Of a DNA stretch of 64,000 bases, positions 8,761 to 19,420 are shown piece after piece; position 1 is the first letter of the stretch; the number at the start of each line of letters is the position of its first letter. The notes under the pieces were generated by a model that had not been told where the DNA came from, did not search any database, and saw only the letters and a program-made list of their open reading frames with translations. A program made the position numbers and the translations under genes. This stretch comes from Pedomonas mirosovicensis (lineage in GTDB: Bacteria > Pseudomonadota > Alphaproteobacteria > Sphingomonadales > Sphingomonadaceae), in the NCBI RefSeq assembly GCF_022569295.1, contig NZ_JAKFIA010000001.1, forward strand, positions 1,131,001 to 1,195,000, in the 5' to 3' direction.

Positions 8761-10117
8761 GTGAAACGTTTGCTTCTTGCAGCCTTTGCCGCGCTTCTTG
8801 CTACTGCTTCTCCCGCCCATGCCGTTATCCGGATCGACGTGACCGGCGGCGTGGTGCAGCCGGTGCCGGTGGCGGTGCCCGCCTTCCCGGCGACGACCGA
8901 CACGGCAACGCCGGCCGGTTCGGCCAGCCAGTTGGGGCAAGAGATTTCCAAAGGTGATCTCGGCGGACCTGGACCGCTCCGGCCTGTTCCGCCCCATCGA
9001 TCCGCGCGCCTTCACCACCCAGGTGACGCCGGCCGATGCCACCAGCCCGCAGTTTGCCGCCTGGCGCACCGTGGCGGCACAGGCGCTGGTGACGGGCTAC
9101 GTGCAGCCCAACCCGGACGGCTCGCTGCTCGTTGCCTGCTACGTCTATGACGTGTTCGGCGAGGAGGAGATGGGCCGCACCGGCTTTACCGCCCGCAACC
9201 CGCGGGACTGGCGGCGCACCGCCCACAAGTGCGCCGACTTCGTGTATGAGAAGGTGACGGGCGAGAAGGGCTACTTCGACAGCCGCATCGTCTACGTGAG
9301 CGAGAGCGGCCCCAAGACCAACCGCATCAAGCGGCTGGCGATCATGGACCAGGACGGCGCCAACCACCGCTTCCTCACCTCGGGCCAGAGCATGGCGCTG
9401 ACGCCGCGCTTCTCGCCCTCGCAGCAGCAGATCGCCTACCTGTCCTACTACCAGAACAAGCCGCGCGTATTCCTTTATGACGTGCAGAGCGGCCGGCAGG
9501 AAGTGATCGGCGACTTCCCCGGCATGAGCTTCGCGCCGCGCTTCGCGCCGGATGGCAACTCGGTGCTGGTCAGCCTCAGCCGGGGCGGCAACACGGACAT
9601 CTACCTGATGGACCTGCGGACCCGCCGGCTGCGCCAGCTCACCCATTCGCCATCGATCGATACCGCGCCGAGCTTCTCGCCGGATGGGACGCAGATCGTG
9701 TTCAGATCGGACCGGGGCGGTTCGCAGCAGCTCTATGTGATGAACGCGGACGGCACGAACGCGCACCGGATTTCGTTTGATACCCGCAACAAGCGATCCC
9801 GCTACGCCACGCCCGTGTGGTCGCCGCGCGGCGACTACATCGCCTTCACCAAGATGGACGAGGGCAAGTTCCGCATCGGCGTGATGAAGCCGGACGGCTC
9901 GGGCGAGCGCGTGCTGACCGACGCCTGGCAGGATGAGGGACCGACCTGGTCGCCCAACGGCCGGGTGATCGTGTTCTTCCGCACGGAGAAGTACGGCCGG
10001 GGCGGCACGGGCGGCGGCAGCAAGCTGTGGTCGGTGGACCTGACCGGCCAGAACGAACGGCCGGTGCCAACCCCGCTGGATGGCTCGGACCCGGCGTGGT
10101 CTCCCCTGTTACCGTAG
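8761..10117 (+). CDS. tolB: Tol-Pal protein TolB, frameshifted
   Basis: TolB is the periplasmic beta-propeller that binds Pal and TolA. A signal peptide (KRLLLAAFAALLATASPAHA) follows the GTG start. After QEISK an extra A in the run at 8950-8952 shifts the frame. The correct continuation is VISADLDRSGLFRPIDPRAF, and the rest is open to 10117. The six-bladed propeller repeats are clear (SPDGTQIVFRSDRGGSQQLYVMN, SPRGDYIAFTK). Corrected length is about 451 residues. An indel error is the likely cause. Confidence 0.93.
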
Positions 10118-10167
10118 GTTTTAGGTCGCAGTTGGGCAAAATTGTTCCGCTTTGCCAATGCAGTAGC

Positions 10168-10195
10168 TTGACGGTTATTTTCGCTATTCTATAAC
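10168..10195 (+). promoter_or_regulatory. Sigma-70-type promoter upstream of pal
   Basis: TTGACG and TATAAC are separated by 16 bases, about 65 bp before the pal start. This would give pal its own transcript in addition to read-through from tolB, as is common for this abundant lipoprotein. Confidence 0.55.
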
Positions 10196-10258
10196 CGCTA
10201 CCGTGGCGACCGGTACGTAATGGCTGGTCGCGCCACTGGTTGCCGTAAGGAAGAAATC

Positions 10259-10789
10259 ATGCAGAAATTCAAGTTGATCGCTGTTGTTGGCGGGCTTGCT
10301 CTGATGGGCGCCTGCGCCAAGAAGGAAGAGCAGCTGCCGCCGGCTCCGCCGCCGGCCCCGGCCGCTCCGGCTCCGGCCCCGGCTCCGGCCCCGGCTCCCG
10401 TGACGCCGTCGGTTGTCCCCGGCAGCGTTCAGGACTTCGTGAACACCGCTGGTTCCGACCGCGTGTTCTTCGCCTATGACAGCTATGCGCTGGACGATGC
10501 CGCCCGCGCGACCCTGTCGAAGCAGGCCGAGTGGCTGAAGAAGTACCCGAACGTGAAGGTGACCGTCGAAGGTCACGCCGACGAGCGCGGTACCCGTGAA
10601 TACAACCTGGCTCTGGGCGATCGCCGCGCCAACGCCGTCCGCAACTTCCTGGTTGCTCAGGGCGTCGAGGCCGGCCGCGTCACCACCATCTCCTATGGCA
10701 AGGAGCGTCCGGAAGTTCTGGGCTCGGATGAAGAATCCTACGCCAAGAATCGCCGTGGCGTGACCGTGCTGCAGGGCGCTGCCAGCTAA
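10259..10789 (+). CDS. pal: Peptidoglycan-associated lipoprotein Pal
   Basis: Pal is an outer-membrane lipoprotein whose OmpA-like domain binds peptidoglycan and couples to TolB. The N-terminus is a lipoprotein signal ending ALMGAC, followed by a Pro/Ala-rich linker (repeated PAP). The OmpA-like domain contains RVFFAYDSYALDDAA, VKVTVEGHADERGTREYNLALGDRRA and SYGKERPEV. Length (176 residues) is typical. The ATG at 10259 begins the signal peptide directly. A strong terminator follows at 10816. Confidence 0.96.
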   Translation: MQKFKLIAVVGGLALMGACAKKEEQLPPAPPPAPAAPAPAPAPAPAPVTPSVVPGSVQDFVNTAGSDRVFFAYDSYALDDAARATLSKQAEWLKKYPNVKVTVEGHADERGTREYNLALGDRRANAVRNFLVAQGVEAGRVTTISYGKERPEVLGSDEESYAKNRRGVTVLQGAAS

Positions 10790-10815
10790 ACCCTGGCATC
10801 TTCGCCAAACCGCTG

Positions 10816-10855
10816 AACGCTCCGGTGCGTCCCCGCGCCGGAGCGTTTGGTTTTT
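10816..10855 (+). terminator. Intrinsic terminator after pal
   Basis: AACGCTCCGG pairs with CCGGAGCGTT across a 12-base loop and is followed by TGGTTTTT. It would separate pal from cpoB transcription at least in part. Confidence 0.85.
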
Positions 10856-10979
10856 CAGGCCAAGCCGCGCATCCGGCGGCCCATGCCACGCAATGCTGGC
10901 ATAATCTGGTGCCAGGCAGTAACTAATCAGCCAAATGTGAAGTGCCGTGAGCAGACCCGCCGAGAGGAGGCTTGTCCCG

Positions 10980-12008
10980 ATGCTGAAGTGCCGTCAGGTG
11001 TCCGTTGCGCTCATCCTAGCCGTGCTGTCCATGCCCCTGGTCCAGGGGCCGGCCCAGGCCCAGTCGGCGGAGGATGTGGGCAAGCGCATCGACAAGCTGG
11101 AAGCGGAAATGCGGGCGGTGCAGCGTCAGGTGTTTCCGGGCGGGGCTTCGAAGTATTTCGAGCCCGAGTTCTCCGGAGCGCAAGGCGGCGCAGGCGCACC
11201 GGCCGCCCCGGCGCAGGATACTGCGCGCAGCGATCTTCTGGCGGACATGCAGGCGCGCCTGACCCAGCTTGAGGAGCAGTTGGCCAACCTCACCGGCCAG
11301 GTGGAGGAAGCCAATTTCCGCGCCCGCCGGGCCGAGGACACGTTGACTAAGCTGCGCGAGGACATGGAATATCGCCTGACCGTGCTGGAGGGCGGCGATC
11401 CCATGGCTGCCGGCGCAGGAGCGGCAGCCGGCGGCGCTGCCGGCGCGGGCACGGCTGGCGTGCGGACGCCGGCGCCCGGCGCCCAGGCCCAGACCCCGGC
11501 TCCGGCAACTGAGCCGGGCGAGCCCCAGCCGTTCCCGCCGCCGGGCTTCGATCCGAAGAGCGGGGAGACCAGCGCCAACGCGACCGATCCGAATGCGAAT
11601 GCGGCTGCCGCCGCCGGCCTGACGCCGGAGGAGCAGTACAAGGCGGCCTACGCCTTCGTGAACCAGAACGACTACCCGCGCGCCGAGGCGGCGCTGAAGA
11701 CCTTCATCGACAGGAACCCCAAGTCCGCCCGCACGCCCGATGCCATGTACTGGCTGGGCCGGGTGTATCTGGTCCGCAAGAGCTATGCCCAGGCCGCCAA
11801 GGCCTTCCTTGATACCTACCAGCAGTTTCCCAAGGCCAACCGCGCGCCCGACAGCCTGGTGGGGCTGGGCGACGCGCTGATGGGCCTGGGCAAGCCGGAG
11901 GAGGCCTGCCAGGCCTATAACGAGCTGGAGGCGGTCTACCCGTCCAAGATCACCGGCTCGCTGAAGGCCCGCCTGGGCGAGGGCCGGTCCAAGGCCAAGT
12001 GTGGGTGA
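10980..12008 (+). CDS. cpoB: Tol-Pal coordinator CpoB/YbgF
   Basis: CpoB (YbgF) is a periplasmic trimeric protein that coordinates peptidoglycan synthesis with Tol-driven outer-membrane constriction. The product has a signal peptide ending AQAQS, then a coiled-coil (KRIDKLEAEMRAVQRQV, ARLTQLEEQLANLTGQV). A Pro/Ala/Gly-rich linker leads to C-terminal TPR repeats (EEQYKAAYAFVNQNDYPRAE, AMYWLGRVYLVRKSYAQAAK). GAGGAGG precedes the ATG at 10980. Its last bases overlap the tilS start. Confidence 0.9.
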   Translation: MLKCRQVSVALILAVLSMPLVQGPAQAQSAEDVGKRIDKLEAEMRAVQRQVFPGGASKYFEPEFSGAQGGAGAPAAPAQDTARSDLLADMQARLTQLEEQLANLTGQVEEANFRARRAEDTLTKLREDMEYRLTVLEGGDPMAAGAGAAAGGAAGAGTAGVRTPAPGAQAQTPAPATEPGEPQPFPPPGFDPKSGETSANATDPNANAAAAAGLTPEEQYKAAYAFVNQNDYPRAEAALKTFIDRNPKSARTPDAMYWLGRVYLVRKSYAQAAKAFLDTYQQFPKANRAPDSLVGLGDALMGLGKPEEACQAYNELEAVYPSKITGSLKARLGEGRSKAKCG

Positions 12009-13029
12009 GCTGCCAGGGGTGGATGAACCAGAAGCCGTCCTGACGCCCGAGGCCGTGCGCGCCGCTCTTCTCAGCGCGGCGGCGTGGGCCGGGCTGGACG
12101 GTCTTGGCGAAGGCGCGCAGCGGCTGGCGGTTGCCGTCTCCGGCGGGGCGGACAGCCTGGCGCTCACGCTGCTGGTGGCGGAAAGCCTGCCGGGGCGGAT
12201 CATCGGGCTCACCGTTGACCATGGCCTGCGCGCCGAATCGGGAGCGGAGGCGGCGCAGGTGGGCCAGTGGCTGGCCACACGTGGCATTCCTCATACGACG
12301 CTTTTGTGGGAAGGGGAAAAACCCGCCGCCAACATTCAGGCGGAAGCGCGGGCCGCCCGCTACCGTCTGCTGGATGAGTGGTGCGCGGGTCATGGCGTTC
12401 CTGCCGTGCTGACGGCCCACCACCGGGACGATGTGGCCGAAACCTTCCTCATGCGCTTGGCGCGCGGCAGCGGTCTTGCCGGGCTTGCCGCCATCCAGCC
12501 CGCGCGCCGCTTGGCCGGCGGCACCTGGCTGCTGCGCCCGCTCCTGGACGCCACCAAGGCGCAGCTGCGCGCCGCGCTGGAGATGCGGGGCCAGCCGTGG
12601 ATCGAGGACCCCAGCAACGAGAACGAGCGGTTCGACCGCGTGCGGGTGCGGCGCTGGTTGGTGGAACAGCCGGACGGGGAGGCGATGACAAGGCGCATTG
12701 CTGCGTCAGCCCGGCATCTGGCTGCGGCCAATGACGCCATCGCCTGGGTGGTGGAGCGGCACCTGACCGCCTATGTTGAGGTGTGCGAGACAGGCGGCCT
12801 CAGCATCGCTGATCGGCAAGCCTTTCTTAATGTCCCCGATGAGATCCTGCGGCGTGCTCTGATGGACTGTATCGCCAAGGTTGGAGTTGCCCGTACCACC
12901 CCGCGCGGGGAGGAACTGGACCGGCTGATCGAGGGGTTGAAGCGCGGCGAGAGCGCAACGCTGGGCGGCGCGCTGGTGCGTGTGACGGGACGCGGTTTGA
13001 TGCTTACGCCGGAAGCGCGCAGGCGCTGA
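12001..13029 (+). CDS. tilS: tRNA(Ile)-lysidine synthetase TilS
   Basis: TilS converts C34 of the tRNA-Ile CAU anticodon to lysidine so that it reads AUA, which is an essential reaction. The N-type PP-loop VAVSGGADSLAL is near residue 43. LTVDHGLRAESGAEA and LTAHHRDDVAETFLMRLARGSG follow. The 342-residue length suggests a short C-terminal domain. The GTG start at 12001 overlaps cpoB. The order cpoB-tilS-ftsH is a widely conserved arrangement. Confidence 0.94.
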   Translation: MGELPGVDEPEAVLTPEAVRAALLSAAAWAGLDGLGEGAQRLAVAVSGGADSLALTLLVAESLPGRIIGLTVDHGLRAESGAEAAQVGQWLATRGIPHTTLLWEGEKPAANIQAEARAARYRLLDEWCAGHGVPAVLTAHHRDDVAETFLMRLARGSGLAGLAAIQPARRLAGGTWLLRPLLDATKAQLRAALEMRGQPWIEDPSNENERFDRVRVRRWLVEQPDGEAMTRRIAASARHLAAANDAIAWVVERHLTAYVEVCETGGLSIADRQAFLNVPDEILRRALMDCIAKVGVARTTPRGEELDRLIEGLKRGESATLGGALVRVTGRGLMLTPEARRR

Positions 13030-13172
13030 CCGGCCGTCCCTGTGTATCCAACGCGGCGGAGCGGCGCGGCCGACGGTCGAATGCTGCATTCCGGTAGTTG
13101 TTTCGCCGCACAGAGAACTTATCTTAGCCAAAGGCGGCGAAGAGTCGTGCCGCATGAAGCGTAGGAAGAATT

Positions 13173-15107
<1,935 letters not shown>

Positions 15108-15156
15108 GGCACAAGGCCAACACAAGACACTCCCGATCGGTCGGGAATGACGTTAA

Positions 15157-15191
15157 GAAAAGCCCTTCTCCCTGGAGAGGGGCTTTTCTTT
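15157..15191 (+). terminator. Intrinsic terminator after ftsH
   Basis: GAAAAGCCC pairs with GGGCTTTTC across TTCTCCCTGGAGAG, itself partly self-paired, and is followed by TTTT. It lies between ftsH and folP. Confidence 0.8.
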
Positions 15192-15204
15192 TGGGTGGCC
15201 TGCC

Positions 15205-16353
15205 ATGACCGATCTCGACCACGCCCGCGCATCGCTGTCGTCCCTGCCAGAAGAGGCAAGGCTCTACCTGCGCCCAACCGGGCTCGGCTGCGTGCCCGCG
15301 CACGACCCCTCGGCCGTGCGGCGGCTGGCGGGTGGCATGGCGTGGTTCGGCCTCGTCCATATTATTGCCCGCGTGGGCAGACAGCGACGGGTGAGCGTGG
15401 TGGCGCCGGTGGGCGAGGTGGAGGCGCTGATCGACGGCTTGCCCGCCGCACACCGGGAGCGGGCAGGAATGCAGTGGCGGAACCTGCTGAAACCCCGCCC
15501 GGCGCTCGACATGGGGCACGGCAAGATGCTGTCCTTTGACCGGCCGGCGGTGATGGGCATTCTCAACGTGACGCCGGACAGCTTCTCTGATGGCGGCAAG
15601 CATGTGGACGCGCAGGTGGCCGCCGAGACCGCCTGGGCGATGATGAAGGCCGGGGCCGCCATCATCGACGTGGGGGCGGAATCCACCCGGCCAGGCGCAA
15701 AGCCGGTGTGGGAGGGAGACGAGATCGAGCGGATGCGCCTGCTCCTGGAGCGTCTGGCCCACCAGCCGGTGCCGTGGTCGGCCGATACCCGCAAGGCAGC
15801 GGTGATGCGCTACGCGCTCGGCCAAGGCGTCGGCATCATTAACGACGTCTCGGCGCTGACCTATGACCCGGAGGCGGTGAAGGTGGTGGCAAGCAGCGGC
15901 ATCCCCGTCGTGCTGATGCACCACCAGGGCGACCCGCAGACCATGCAGGTGAGCCCCGCCTATGATGATGCGCTGCTGGATGTCTACGACTGGCTGGAGG
16001 CCCGGATCGACGCCTGCGAGGCAGCTGGTATCGCACGCGGGAAAATCATCCTCGACCCCGGCATCGGCTTCGGCAAGACCGTGCGGCACAATCTTGAAAT
16101 CCTGAATGGCCTCAGCCTCTTCCACGCGCTGGGCTGCCCGATCCTGCTGGGGGTCAGCCGCAAGCGCTTCATCGCCGCGCTCTCCCGCGAGGAGCCCGCC
16201 ACCGAGCGCCTGCCAGGCAGCCTTGCCATTGCGGTTCAAGGCGCGGCGCAGGGCGTGCAAATGTTCCGCGTCCACGACGTTCCTGAGACCGTGCAGGCGT
16301 TGAAGGTGTGGCAGGGGATGCAGGACGCCGCCCTGATGCCGCCGGGGATGTGA
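15205..16353 (+). CDS. folP: Dihydropteroate synthase with N-terminal extension
   Basis: FolP condenses 6-hydroxymethyl-dihydropterin pyrophosphate with p-aminobenzoate in folate synthesis and is the sulfonamide target. The TIM-barrel starts near residue 110 with DRPAVMGILNVTPDSFSDGG. It continues with IDVGAESTRPGA, INDVSAL, VVLMHHQGDP, ILDPGIGFGKT and LLGVSRKRFI. The first ~105 residues are an extra region not in E. coli FolP; related long forms occur in sphingomonads. Catalytic and substrate motifs are intact. Confidence 0.94.
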   Translation: MTDLDHARASLSSLPEEARLYLRPTGLGCVPAHDPSAVRRLAGGMAWFGLVHIIARVGRQRRVSVVAPVGEVEALIDGLPAAHRERAGMQWRNLLKPRPALDMGHGKMLSFDRPAVMGILNVTPDSFSDGGKHVDAQVAAETAWAMMKAGAAIIDVGAESTRPGAKPVWEGDEIERMRLLLERLAHQPVPWSADTRKAAVMRYALGQGVGIINDVSALTYDPEAVKVVASSGIPVVLMHHQGDPQTMQVSPAYDDALLDVYDWLEARIDACEAAGIARGKIILDPGIGFGKTVRHNLEILNGLSLFHALGCPILLGVSRKRFIAALSREEPATERLPGSLAIAVQGAAQGVQMFRVHDVPETVQALKVWQGMQDAALMPPGM

Positions 16354-16381
16354 GGGCTTCTCAGGCTGAGGCAGAAGTTTT

Positions 16382-16690
16382 CGCAGGAGGGTCGTGGCCC
16401 CTCTTGGCAACCTCCCATTCGTTTGGTCGGGCCGCGCCTGTCACGAACCTTGGTGCGTGCTGGAGAGAACAGCGCGTCTGCTCCTTAAAATCATTCGAAA
16501 TCTTGGGATGTTGAGTGGAGAGCACCCGGTCCAAGGGATGTGCGAGCATTCACGATCCAGCGAATGCCGCCGCTCATGCGGGATGCGGTTCGATGACCCT
16601 GAGCCGCCAAGCCGAACTGGCCCGTTCTAATATCCGCGTCCCGAAAATAAACGGGAGGTGCAGGAGGGACTGAGTCCCTCCTGCGAAAGT
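16382..16690. repeat. Inverted pair of REP-like elements (BIME-like)
   Basis: The left end has GCAGGAGGG-TCGT-GGCCCCTC followed by CTCCCATTCGTTTGGTCGGGC. The right end, read on the minus strand, is GCAGGAGGGA-CTC-AGTCCCTCCTGC followed by CACCTCCCGTTTATTTTCGGG. The ends are therefore inverted copies of one another. Between them lies CTCCTTAAAATCATTC (16481-16496), which recurs near 44104 and 44223. The gap between folP and the barrel gene (16354-16824) holds nothing else recognisable. Confidence 0.6.
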
Positions 16691-16824
16691 CCAGCTTTCC
16701 AGATGAATACAACGACGCGCAGCGGGAAAGCGGCGCGGTTTGTGGCGTTGTCCTTCCTGTTCCGGTGGCGGCTGCGTTGTGGTGAGCGTGCCGTTGCCTG
16801 TCACGTTGGTTGGGAGGAAAGGCG

Positions 16825-17502
16825 ATGGACCGCAAGCTGTTGGGAGTGGTGTGTGCGCTGGGGGCGGGGCTGTTGGCCCAGCCCGTGCAGGCGCAGGAGA
16901 CAGGGCAGGGTGGTCAGGTGGTGCTGGGCGCGACGGCGGGGACGCTCGGCATCGGGCCGGAGGTGGGCTATCGCTTCAGCCCGCTGTTCGGGGTGCGCGC
17001 CAACGCGGGCTGGTTCCACTGGGACGAGGACTTCGACATCGACGACGTGGATTATAACGGCAAGCTGAAGCTCAACTCCTACGGGCTGATGGCGGATGTT
17101 TACCCGTTCCGGGGCAAGTTCCGGGTGTCGGTGGGCGCGCGCCTCAACGACAACCACGTGCGGCTGCGGGCGACGCCGGGCGAGCCGGTGACCATCGGCA
17201 ACGATGTCTACACGCCCGAGGAAATCGGCACGCTGCGCGGCAACATCGAAACCAACCGGATCGCGCCGATGGTGACGATTGGTTATGCGGGCCGTCTGGC
17301 GACGGGCTGGGCGTTCGCCATCGAGGCGGGCGCGTTGTTCCATGGCAGCCCGGAGGTGGGCGCGCTGACGGCCAACGGCTTTCTGGCCGATCACCCGGAG
17401 TTCCAGCAGGACTTGCGGCGGGAGATCGATGAGATCGAAGACGAGGCGGATGACTACAAGGTCTGGCCCGTGCTCCAGCTGAGCGTGTCGTACCGCTTCT
17501 AA
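16825..17502 (+). CDS. Outer-membrane beta-barrel protein
   Basis: The 225-residue product starts with a signal peptide (MDRKLLGVVCALGAGLLAQPVQAQ) and ends in a C-terminal Phe (LQLSVSYRF), the outer-membrane assembly signal. The middle alternates hydrophobic and polar residues as in beta-strands (VLGATAGTLGIGPEVGYRFS, SYGLMADVYPFRGKFRVSVGARLN). It resembles OmpA-like or OmpW-like small barrels, but I cannot name a family. GGGAGG precedes the ATG at 16825. The substrate is unknown. Confidence 0.75.
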   Translation: MDRKLLGVVCALGAGLLAQPVQAQETGQGGQVVLGATAGTLGIGPEVGYRFSPLFGVRANAGWFHWDEDFDIDDVDYNGKLKLNSYGLMADVYPFRGKFRVSVGARLNDNHVRLRATPGEPVTIGNDVYTPEEIGTLRGNIETNRIAPMVTIGYAGRLATGWAFAIEAGALFHGSPEVGALTANGFLADHPEFQQDLRREIDEIEDEADDYKVWPVLQLSVSYRF

Positions 17503-17652
17503 TCGCTTGGCCATCGACGCCCGGCCCCTTGCGAGCGACCGGGCGCGGGATGCGGCATCGCGGCGGCCCATAGGCGGGTGTTATGATGGTCGTGGTCTTG
17601 CGTCTCGGGCGCACGGGCTGCCGGCTGTGTGGGCGAGAGGGAGTAAGCGGGA

Positions 17653-19002
17653 ATGGCAGACTATCGGGACGACGACCGGTTCACCGGGCGGCTTGCGCGC
17701 TATGCGCGCGTGGGCACGGCCATGGGCGGGCTGGCGGCCCGGTTCGCCGCCAACCGCGTGCTGGGCGCGCCGCTGGACCGGGCGCAGCACGCCGGGCAGA
17801 TCCGCCAGTCGCTGGGCGGCCTCAAGGGCCCGGTGATGAAGCTGGCCCAGCTGCTCTCCACCATTCCTGATGCGCTGCCACCGGAGTACGCGCAGGAGCT
17901 TTCCCAGCTTCAGGCCAACGCGCCCGCCATGGGCTGGCCGTTCGTGCGGCGGCGGATGCGGACCGAACTGGGCGAGGACTGGCGGGCGCGCTTCGCCAGC
18001 TTCGAGGAGCAGGCGGCGGCCGCCGCCTCGCTGGGGCAGGTGCACCGGGCGACCGGACACGACGGGCGGTTGTTGGCGGTGAAGCTGCAATACCCGGACA
18101 TGGGCTCGGCGGTGGAGGCGGACCTCAAGCAACTGGACATGGTGCTGGGGCTCTACCGCGCCTACGACAAATCGATCGACGTTTCGGAAATCCGCCATGA
18201 ACTGGCCGACCGGCTGCGCGAGGAGCTGGACTATGAGCTGGAAGCCGGGCGGATGCGGCTTTACGGCCACATGCTGGCGGGCGAGGCGGCCGTGCACGTG
18301 CCCGAGCCGGTGGCGGATCTTTCCACCAAACGCCTACTGACCATGACCTGGCTGGAAGGGCGGCCGATCCTCGACTTCAAGCAGGCCGACCAGGAGACGC
18401 GCAACCGCATCGCCATCAACATGTTCCGCACGTGGTACGTGCCGTTCCACCGCTACGGCGTCATCCATGGCGACCCGCACCTGGGCAACTACTCGGTGCG
18501 GGAAGACCTGACCATCAACCTCCTCGACTTCGGCTGCGTGCGGATTTTCCCGCCCCGCTTCGTCGGCGGGGTGATCGACTTGTATCGCGCGCTGCGCGAT
18601 GGAGACCAGCAGCTGGCCGTCCACGCCTACGAGACCTGGGGCTTTAAGGGGCTGACGCAGGAGCTGATCGAGACGCTGAACATCTGGGCCAGCTTTGTCT
18701 ACAGCCCGCTGATGGAAGACCGGCCGCGCCTCATCAACGCCGCCGAGAAGCCGGGCGACTACGGCCGGGAACAGGCGGCAAAGGTGCATGCAAGGCTAAG
18801 GGAGCTGGGGCCGGTACGCCCGCCGCGCGAGTTCGTGTTCATGGATCGGGCCGCCGTGGGGCTGGGCGGGGTGTTCCTGCATCTGCAGGCCCATGTGAAC
18901 TGGTATCGGCTGTTCCAGGACATTATCGAGGGATTCGACGTGGAGACGTTGGCGCGGGCGCAAGGAGAGGCTCTGCAGGCGGCAGGATTGCCGCCGGGCT
19001 GA
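17653..19002 (+). CDS. ABC1/ADCK (UbiB-like) kinase family protein
   Basis: This 449-residue protein has the atypical ABC1 kinase fold of the UbiB/COQ8 family, which supports ubiquinone biosynthesis. The Lys-rich motif GGLKGPVMKLAQLLS is near residue 55. The Ala-rich loop AAAASLGQVHRA replaces the usual Gly-rich loop. The ATP Lys is in LLAVKLQYP, followed by HGDPHLGNY and LLDFGCVR. No C-terminal membrane helices are obvious, so it is closer to the ABC1 paralogues than to classical UbiB. The substrate is not predictable. Confidence 0.88.
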   Translation: MADYRDDDRFTGRLARYARVGTAMGGLAARFAANRVLGAPLDRAQHAGQIRQSLGGLKGPVMKLAQLLSTIPDALPPEYAQELSQLQANAPAMGWPFVRRRMRTELGEDWRARFASFEEQAAAAASLGQVHRATGHDGRLLAVKLQYPDMGSAVEADLKQLDMVLGLYRAYDKSIDVSEIRHELADRLREELDYELEAGRMRLYGHMLAGEAAVHVPEPVADLSTKRLLTMTWLEGRPILDFKQADQETRNRIAINMFRTWYVPFHRYGVIHGDPHLGNYSVREDLTINLLDFGCVRIFPPRFVGGVIDLYRALRDGDQQLAVHAYETWGFKGLTQELIETLNIWASFVYSPLMEDRPRLINAAEKPGDYGREQAAKVHARLRELGPVRPPREFVFMDRAAVGLGGVFLHLQAHVNWYRLFQDIIEGFDVETLARAQGEALQAAGLPPG

Positions 19003-19203
19003 GGCGGATGGACCGGTTGCGACCTTTCCGCGCGGGATTGGGGCCGGAAATGGCGGTTTTCCGCCACTTTTCAAGAGGTTGTCCCGTGGGACAATTCTTA
19101 ATTCAAATGAATACATTACAATTAAAAGCAATAATATTTCATGAATTATTCTTGAAAACTCAGAACATGTCCGCAATATGAGCGGGCCTGAACAGGCTTT
19201 CGC

Positions 19204-19231
19204 TTGGCTTGACGGCGCGCTTTGCTATGGT
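19204..19231 (+). promoter_or_regulatory. Possible promoter for the subunit IV / pnt unit
   Basis: TTGGCT and TATGGT are spaced by 16 bases, about 35 bp before the small oxidase gene. The match to the consensus is moderate. The preceding 19003-19200 segment is AT-rich with no gene, and contains the perfect palindrome TTGTCCCGTGGGACAA at 19079-19094. Confidence 0.35.
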
Positions 19232-19266
19232 GCGCCGCCTAGTTCGACATACGGAGTTTTGTAGCA

Positions 19267-19395
19267 ATGGCTGAGAGCAACTTCGATTTTCGTGACCACA
19301 AGCGGACCTACGAGGGCTTCCTTGGGATGACCAAGTACATGACCATCGCGGTCGTGCTCATTCTGATCGGGATGGCTGTGTTTCTGGTAAACTAG
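19267..19395 (+). CDS. aa3-type cytochrome c oxidase subunit IV
   Basis: This 42-residue inner-membrane protein starts MAESNFDFRDHKRTYEGFLGM and has one C-terminal membrane helix (MTIAVVLILIGMAVFLV). This is the bacterial aa3-type oxidase subunit IV family, a small accessory subunit of unknown necessity. In alphaproteobacteria it is often found, as here, immediately upstream of the transhydrogenase genes rather than with the oxidase operon. Confidence 0.85.
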   Translation: MAESNFDFRDHKRTYEGFLGMTKYMTIAVVLILIGMAVFLVN

Positions 19396-19420
19396 CCTCC
19401 GTCAACAGGGGGGAGAATTG

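Noticed and set aside
7171-8960. Programmed ribosomal frameshifting in tolQ, tolR and tolB
   Set aside because: The sites share no slippery heptamer or downstream structure. The same kind of single-base slip occurs in unrelated genes (ybjQ, qor, COQ9), so error is simpler.
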